Of a DNA stretch of 46,166 nt, positions 41,043 to 46,166 are shown in pieces (position 1 is the stretch's first letter; every line of letters starts with the position of its first letter). Origin of the DNA: Microcaldota archaeon (GTDB taxonomy: Archaea > Micrarchaeota > Micrarchaeia > Micrarchaeales > Micrarchaeaceae); contig JAJYUR010000008.1 in assembly GCA_021792395.1 (NCBI GenBank), forward strand, positions 1 through 46,166, given 5' to 3'. The notes below the pieces were generated by a model. It did not search any database, was not told where the DNA came from, and saw only the letters and a list, made by a program, of their open reading frames with translations. The translations under genes were made by a program, and so were the position numbers.

Positions 41043-42887
41043 ATGATGAATAAAAACAAGAACATGAAGGGCTTCATATTTACTCTCGATGCCGTATTTT
41101 CCCTTATAGTTGCAAGCGCAGCCATTTCCATTTTGCTATATGTACACTTCACGCAACCATTGGCATACCAGACTCCTGTCGCATATACATCGACAGTGCT
41201 GTCCAATCTGCTGAATACCAAATTGGGGCAGGTTTCATCTTCTGGAATAATCTCAAATCCTGTGCAATCGGCATATAAAAGTCCATACGCAGATTTTGGG
41301 TACTTGAACCAACATGGACAAACACCAGCAGATTATATATCGGTTGCCGATACTAATTTCAACAGCACGTTCTCAAAGAACAATGCCATAACACTGTCTG
41401 CATGGATATATGAATTTCCGAATTCTGAATGTGAAGTCAGCGTTGCTAATATTTATAATCCTCCAAGTACTTCTTATCCGGGTGCTGCAATTTTCAGATT
41501 CGGCGTCTCCGGAGGCAGCGGATGGGCTACATCGATAAATGCGGTTATGTTGGAATTATTTACTCCGACTGTTCAGACAAATATGTTTAGCAGTCTGCCA
41601 GTACCATATGGAGTTTGGAATTATATAACTGCTAGTTATAACGGGACTTACGTAAACTTTTACATTAATGGCATCCCTGCAGGATCTACCGCATATAGTT
41701 CTACTTTGTCTACTGGTCCAAACAGCGAATTGTTGATAGGTGCAAATCCAAATTCAGGGTGCTATGCATATTTTCCCGGATACGTTAGCAATCTGCAAAT
41801 TTACAATACTGCCTTATCGCCTTCCCAAGTAAGCCAACTATACGATGAAGGTATAGGGGGCGTGCCTGTAGGCGGCTCTGGATTAGTTGGATGGTATCCA
41901 TTGAATGGAAACGCAAACGACTATTCTGGAAACAATTACGACGGAGTTCAGCACAGTGTAAATTTTGTAAATACTTCGTATGTTCCTATAGGGAATTATA
42001 ACGCAACGAATAACTCAAGCCTATTGTATACACTATCGGAGCTTTATTTGAATAACGAAAGCACATATGCAAACTTTATAGCACATAACATAGGAGTGAA
42101 CAGCACAAGCGCCATATTCATAAACGATACGTATGCGCCTTCATATGGCATTGCATCTTTTAATGGCATTAGCAGCTCTATCACTACAGATAAACATATA
42201 ACTAACTCTATAATCAATTGGACTGTAGAAGCATGGATTAACCCTGCAAATTTAGACCAATTGGGAATTGCGGTAGAGAACGGGTGGGACAATAACGTAG
42301 TTGGAAATGGCTATGGGTTTGGCATTAGCAATGGCGGGCTTGGTACAGGATCACAACTGTTTGGGCTTTTTTCTGGAGTAACAACAATTAATACAGGATA
42401 TACTTTTAGCAGCCCGAACAGATGGTATGATATTGTAATGACAAGGAATCAGAGTGGCATTACTTCTTTTTACGTAAATGGGGTTCAGACCCCAAATACT
42501 ACTTCGTCAGTGCCTCTCACATCAAATGATTTTTATATAGGCTCGGATACTGGAATAAGGTATTTTAACGGATCAATAGCAGATGTTCAATTTTACAATA
42601 CATCTTTATCTCCTTCACAAATAAGTAAGATTTACAGTAGCGGAATAGGTGGGATGCCAATAAGCAATTCAAAACTTATAGGATGGTGGCCATTAGAGGG
42701 AAACGTGAATGATTATTCTGGATATGGAAATGCAGGCTTTGCAAGCAATATAATTTATAAGAGGGTACCTTTCACTCCGATAGGCTTAAGCGATGCCTAT
42801 CTCGTAAGCAAATCATCCAGCCCAATGCTTTTAAGCGTAGGGAATAAAAGCAGTATATATAACGTAAGTGTTGTTACATGGCATTGA
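41043..42887 (+). CDS. Minor pilin-like protein with two LamG domains
   Basis: The N-terminus NMKGFIFTLDAVFSLIVASAAI has the prepilin form with Asp at +6 after cleavage at Gly10. Two LamG-like domains lie at about 95-270 and 370-534, each with AITLSAWIYE or NWTVEAWINP and an LQIYN/VQFYN ending. The linkers GWYPLNGNANDYSG and GWWPLEGNVNDYSG are repeats of those in the other operon proteins. The start could be ATG 41043 or ATG 41046, four or seven bases after the previous stop. It ends in a short Trp/His tail that overlaps the next gene by ten bases. Confidence 0.82.
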   Translation: MMNKNKNMKGFIFTLDAVFSLIVASAAISILLYVHFTQPLAYQTPVAYTSTVLSNLLNTKLGQVSSSGIISNPVQSAYKSPYADFGYLNQHGQTPADYISVADTNFNSTFSKNNAITLSAWIYEFPNSECEVSVANIYNPPSTSYPGAAIFRFGVSGGSGWATSINAVMLELFTPTVQTNMFSSLPVPYGVWNYITASYNGTYVNFYINGIPAGSTAYSSTLSTGPNSELLIGANPNSGCYAYFPGYVSNLQIYNTALSPSQVSQLYDEGIGGVPVGGSGLVGWYPLNGNANDYSGNNYDGVQHSVNFVNTSYVPIGNYNATNNSSLLYTLSELYLNNESTYANFIAHNIGVNSTSAIFINDTYAPSYGIASFNGISSSITTDKHITNSIINWTVEAWINPANLDQLGIAVENGWDNNVVGNGYGFGISNGGLGTGSQLFGLFSGVTTINTGYTFSSPNRWYDIVMTRNQSGITSFYVNGVQTPNTTSSVPLTSNDFYIGSDTGIRYFNGSIADVQFYNTSLSPSQISKIYSSGIGGMPISNSKLIGWWPLEGNVNDYSGYGNAGFASNIIYKRVPFTPIGLSDAYLVSKSSSPMLLSVGNKSSIYNVSVVTWH

Positions 42888-45800
42888 AAAAGAATAAAGC
42901 GATGAAGAAAAGCAAAAAGGGCATACTCCTGACCCTTTTGACCATAGTGCTATTCGTACTCATGCTGGGCGAGCTCATTACATATGTGGTTCTTAACATA
43001 AATTATACGAATATAGCATCGCAGGCATCCCAAAGCCTTAACTCAGGGTCGTTTGTGTCTAACCTGAACGGCAGCATATCAAATTTTATGCACACCTCAT
43101 TGAATAACGCGCTATATTCGGCAATTTATTACGAAGGAAACCCGACCCTTAGAAAAGATTATTTCATCAACAATACCTCTTTTGTATTGTCAACATTAAT
43201 GCAAAATGGCACCATAAACGGTTATAACATGTCCTCCAGAATGGGAGAGACCATGAGTAAATATATAGCATCGTTGAAAAACTCCGCATCAGCGCAGAAC
43301 ATAGCACTGAATATAACAAACGGAAGCTTAAGGATATATCAAAATAGCGCTTTTGCCATAAGCGCAAGCTATACTGCATTAGCATCCATAAACCAGAGCG
43401 GCAGCGTATCTACATATCCAATATATGCACACACTAGCGTGTCAGTCGCATATAAGCCTGATCTTCTAAGCGTTGAAGAAGGCATGAACACTACGCTTAT
43501 ACCTTATTCAGGATATCCTAAGGCGCAGCTCATAGGAAACATATATGCAAAGGCAGGGAGCATATCGCCTTTCATGTTTGTATATGGCACCCCTTCATAT
43601 GTATCTGGAGAACCCAAGTGCAGCGGCATATCATCAAGCGTAGAGAACGCAAACTATATACTTGTTACACCGGATGCGGCAGACATAAACCAGAGTGTAT
43701 GCAATATGGGAGGGCTGATAACAAATATTACAAATACAACCACGCCGTTGAAGCCATATCTCTTGTATACAAATGCAACTGTAATAAATGATACAAGAAA
43801 TTATACCCACGTTTTACTTAACGGGCCAGGATTGGCAGCATATTCGCTTTCAACTCTAAAAAACGCGATAACAAACGGATATTATTTCGCGACGAATTAC
43901 ACGCCTGATTATTTAGGGCAGGCTCAGGGAAGCGTTAATCAAGTATCTAATTATGGCTTAGCCTCGTTCAATTTGCTTAATAGGAATGTCGCGAACTTAA
44001 GCATTAATAATGGGTATATTGCCATACCTTCAATTCCACATATTTCTGGAAGCAGCACTGCAACAATATCTGCTTGGGTGTACCTAAATTCGTTGGGAAA
44101 CAACCAAATAATTTTATCTGATGATTGGGGATCTCCAGAAGTTTTACAGATGTATGTGCATACAAATGGTCAATTAGAGGCAGATTTTGGTTCTGGTAGC
44201 GGATGGATAGTTGCTGCATTAACAAATGCAGGTGTAATAAAAACTAATAAATGGTATTATGTTATAGCAAAATGGAGCAGTGGAAGTGGAGAATCCATAT
44301 ATATTAATGGAGTACAACAACAGATTAGTTATATAGTCGGCAGTAATACAGCTACGGGCATATTAGGCACACCAGGAACTGGAGATATAGGCAGTAATCA
44401 GGGCAATGGGGGAACACTGATTGGATCAATATCAAATTTACAAGTGTATAATAGTTCTCTCTCAAGTTTTGATATTAATAAAATTTATGGCAGTGGACTT
44501 TCTGCAATGCCAATAAGCAATGCTGGATTGGTAGGATGGTATCCGCTCAATGGCAATGCGAATGATTATAGCGGAAATGGTAATAACGGTGTTCCGACAA
44601 ATGTAATATACAGTGGTTTGTCCAATTATACTTTGGACGCATTGCCAGATGCACCTATAACCACATTTAATAGTGGAAAAGCACATTTCAATGGATATAG
44701 TAGTTATATAACCGGAAATTCGTACGCCTTTCCAATAACTGCTACTGCATGGGTATACCCAACAAACCTTCAAAGCCCACATTTGAAGGTTATAATGGAA
44801 TTAGATGGGAATCAACCTAGCAGTTCAGGCCAAGGTGAAAGTTATCAATTCTTCATAGTGCCAAAGGGGTCTGGATATTGCGGAGGGATAGCAGGCACAT
44901 TATTTTTATGGAATAATTCTGCAGCCACCTGTACTAATCTAATTGTACCATTGAATAAATGGAGTTTTGTAGCATTTACAATAAATACAAGCGCTATGAA
45001 AGTATTTCTTAATGGACAAATTTATATTTATCCAGCTACATTGACATCAGCTAATCCATCTAATAAAATATTTTTAGTTGGTGAACAAGGAGATAATCGT
45101 TATTTTAACGGATCGATAAGGAATATACAAATTTACAATGCATCCTTTAACGAATCCGAATTAAAATCTTTATATAAGGGTGGGATGAATTCAGGTCCGA
45201 TTAATAACACAAATCTAGCAGGATGGTGGCCCCTAGACGGAAATGCGAATGATTATAGCGGATACAACAATAACGGCACGCCAATTGCAGTTTCATTCAA
45301 TGCATTGCCAAACGATCCCACATCCAATCTTGTTGAAGGTATATTTAACTGCACGAGCATGAATCAATGCAGTAGCAGCATGATACAGCACCTTTACCTG
45401 AATCCATTGCCGCTTGCTTATGCAGGAAAGGGATTCATGAACGAAACAACAGCGCTAGGACTGCCATATGGAGGCATATCGGACGTCGCAAGCTTTAATG
45501 GGCAGAGTGGATATATTGGCGCTCCAGTGGGAACATGGTTAGGCACTAATCATAATTTTACTGTGGTTGCATGGTATTATAGTCTAGGTGGCGGTGGATC
45601 TATAGTTAATATTTGTACCTCGTTATCATGCGGCGGATGGTCTACCCCATTCTTGGGTTATAATAGTAATGGCTCTACATATGCATGGATAAATGGACCT
45701 CCAGTTTTATGGAACTCCACACCTTTTGGAAAATGGTATTTCGCTGCAATAACGTATTCTGCAACTTCTAATAATGAATTTTTATATGTAAATGGAAAAA

Positions 45801-46159
45801 CTGTTTCGGAGGGAACTGGAACATATAGCCCATCTGGAACATTTGATTATGCAACAATAGGCGCCGATCCAACTGGACAACATTATGGTCAGATATACTT
45901 CGACGGTTCTATTGCTGACGCACAGATTTATAATGTTGCACTGTCTTCAGCACAGATACAAGAGCTATACCTTAACAATACGGTAAGCGGCGCAACTCCA
46001 GTAGCATATTGGCCGCTGAGCACAGGCTTGAACGGCTTGCTCAATCAAACCCCCGATGTAATAAATGGCAATACAGGATATCTTTACTCTGGAAGCAGTC
46101 AATGCACGGTAGCAGAAGTCGCAGATGGAACATGCGGCGTCGAATATGCGCAACCGTAA
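42878..46159 (+). CDS. Very large pilin-like protein with three LamG domains
   Basis: The N-terminal membrane segment KSKKGILLTLLTIVLFVLMLGELITYVV has a prepilin-like basic-Gly boundary but no acidic +5 or +6 residue. Residues about 45-350 form a domain I do not recognise. Three LamG-like domains lie at about 372-540, 600-770 and 868-1035. The linkers read GWYPLNGNANDYSG, GWWPLDGNANDYSG and finally AYWPLSTG. Two or more Cys pairs near residues 824-831 and 913-918 may form disulfides. The protein lacks an acidic +5 residue and is large, as is the tip subunit GspK of bacterial pseudopili, so it may cap the assembly (inference). It overlaps the preceding gene by ten bases. Confidence 0.8.
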   Translation: MALKKNKAMKKSKKGILLTLLTIVLFVLMLGELITYVVLNINYTNIASQASQSLNSGSFVSNLNGSISNFMHTSLNNALYSAIYYEGNPTLRKDYFINNTSFVLSTLMQNGTINGYNMSSRMGETMSKYIASLKNSASAQNIALNITNGSLRIYQNSAFAISASYTALASINQSGSVSTYPIYAHTSVSVAYKPDLLSVEEGMNTTLIPYSGYPKAQLIGNIYAKAGSISPFMFVYGTPSYVSGEPKCSGISSSVENANYILVTPDAADINQSVCNMGGLITNITNTTTPLKPYLLYTNATVINDTRNYTHVLLNGPGLAAYSLSTLKNAITNGYYFATNYTPDYLGQAQGSVNQVSNYGLASFNLLNRNVANLSINNGYIAIPSIPHISGSSTATISAWVYLNSLGNNQIILSDDWGSPEVLQMYVHTNGQLEADFGSGSGWIVAALTNAGVIKTNKWYYVIAKWSSGSGESIYINGVQQQISYIVGSNTATGILGTPGTGDIGSNQGNGGTLIGSISNLQVYNSSLSSFDINKIYGSGLSAMPISNAGLVGWYPLNGNANDYSGNGNNGVPTNVIYSGLSNYTLDALPDAPITTFNSGKAHFNGYSSYITGNSYAFPITATAWVYPTNLQSPHLKVIMELDGNQPSSSGQGESYQFFIVPKGSGYCGGIAGTLFLWNNSAATCTNLIVPLNKWSFVAFTINTSAMKVFLNGQIYIYPATLTSANPSNKIFLVGEQGDNRYFNGSIRNIQIYNASFNESELKSLYKGGMNSGPINNTNLAGWWPLDGNANDYSGYNNNGTPIAVSFNALPNDPTSNLVEGIFNCTSMNQCSSSMIQHLYLNPLPLAYAGKGFMNETTALGLPYGGISDVASFNGQSGYIGAPVGTWLGTNHNFTVVAWYYSLGGGGSIVNICTSLSCGGWSTPFLGYNSNGSTYAWINGPPVLWNSTPFGKWYFAAITYSATSNNEFLYVNGKTVSEGTGTYSPSGTFDYATIGADPTGQHYGQIYFDGSIADAQIYNVALSSAQIQELYLNNTVSGATPVAYWPLSTGLNGLLNQTPDVINGNTGYLYSGSSQCTVAEVADGTCGVEYAQP

Positions 46160-46166
46160 ATCATTC

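Overview
The window looks like chromosomal DNA of a small-genome archaeon, most likely a DPANN lineage such as Micrarchaeota/ARMAN (inference). Archaeal markers are eL40, uL11, Spt5, an RFC small subunit, family B DNA polymerase, topoisomerase VI subunit A, membrane-anchored LonB, GGGP synthase, Trm5, type II methionine aminopeptidase and class III (prepilin) signal peptides. Genes are packed tightly, with ATGA/GTGA overlaps, GTG and TTG starts, TATA boxes of the TTTAAATA type about 25-35 bases before many starts, and GGTG-type ribosome binding sites. One tRNA gene is present. I see no rRNA, CRISPR array or complete insertion sequence.

Layout. 1-1427: 5'-truncated HMG-CoA synthase (mevalonate pathway). 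1470-2330 (-): a 50-residue eL40 gene, a winged-helix protein and an unknown protein. 2583-2984: SpeD-family pyruvoyl decarboxylase. 3122-6882: Thr-rich surface protein, LonB, Topo VI-A. 6945-7914: two unknown genes. 8110-10377: class II ribonucleotide reductase. 10433-14370 (-): MetAP, PolB and an unknown protein. 14496-16754: small ORF, HtpX, Trm5. 16837-18493: Spt5, uL11, an endonuclease III-like glycosylase. 18535-20803: two alpha-helical unknowns. 20990-25840: a packed rightward run of proline-dehydrogenase-like protein, epimerase, GGGP synthase, RqcH-like protein without NFACT-R, RNase Z and tRNA-Val(GAC). 25960-29510: lipoate ligase-like protein, an unknown, an agmatinase-like enzyme, RFC small subunit. 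29700-31977: a duplicated Lrp-like regulator with a transposase-like N-terminus, then a lone RAM-like domain protein and a 57-residue protein.

31983-36646 is a stress island. A leftward operon of winged-helix regulator, grpE, dnaK and dnaJ lies divergent to hsp20, and two inverted repeats between them are candidate operators. 36658-37453 (-) holds an AT-rich nucleotidyltransferase plus small basic protein pair that resembles a toxin-antitoxin or defence cassette.

37680-46159 is the most striking region: four tightly linked or overlapping genes whose products all begin with prepilin-like N-termini. Three of them carry two or three LamG-like (concanavalin A-like) domains, eight in total. I propose a multi-subunit, pilin-anchored adhesin, possibly for host or surface attachment.

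The features list gives the preferred starts; reasons are stated where they differ from the longest open frame.
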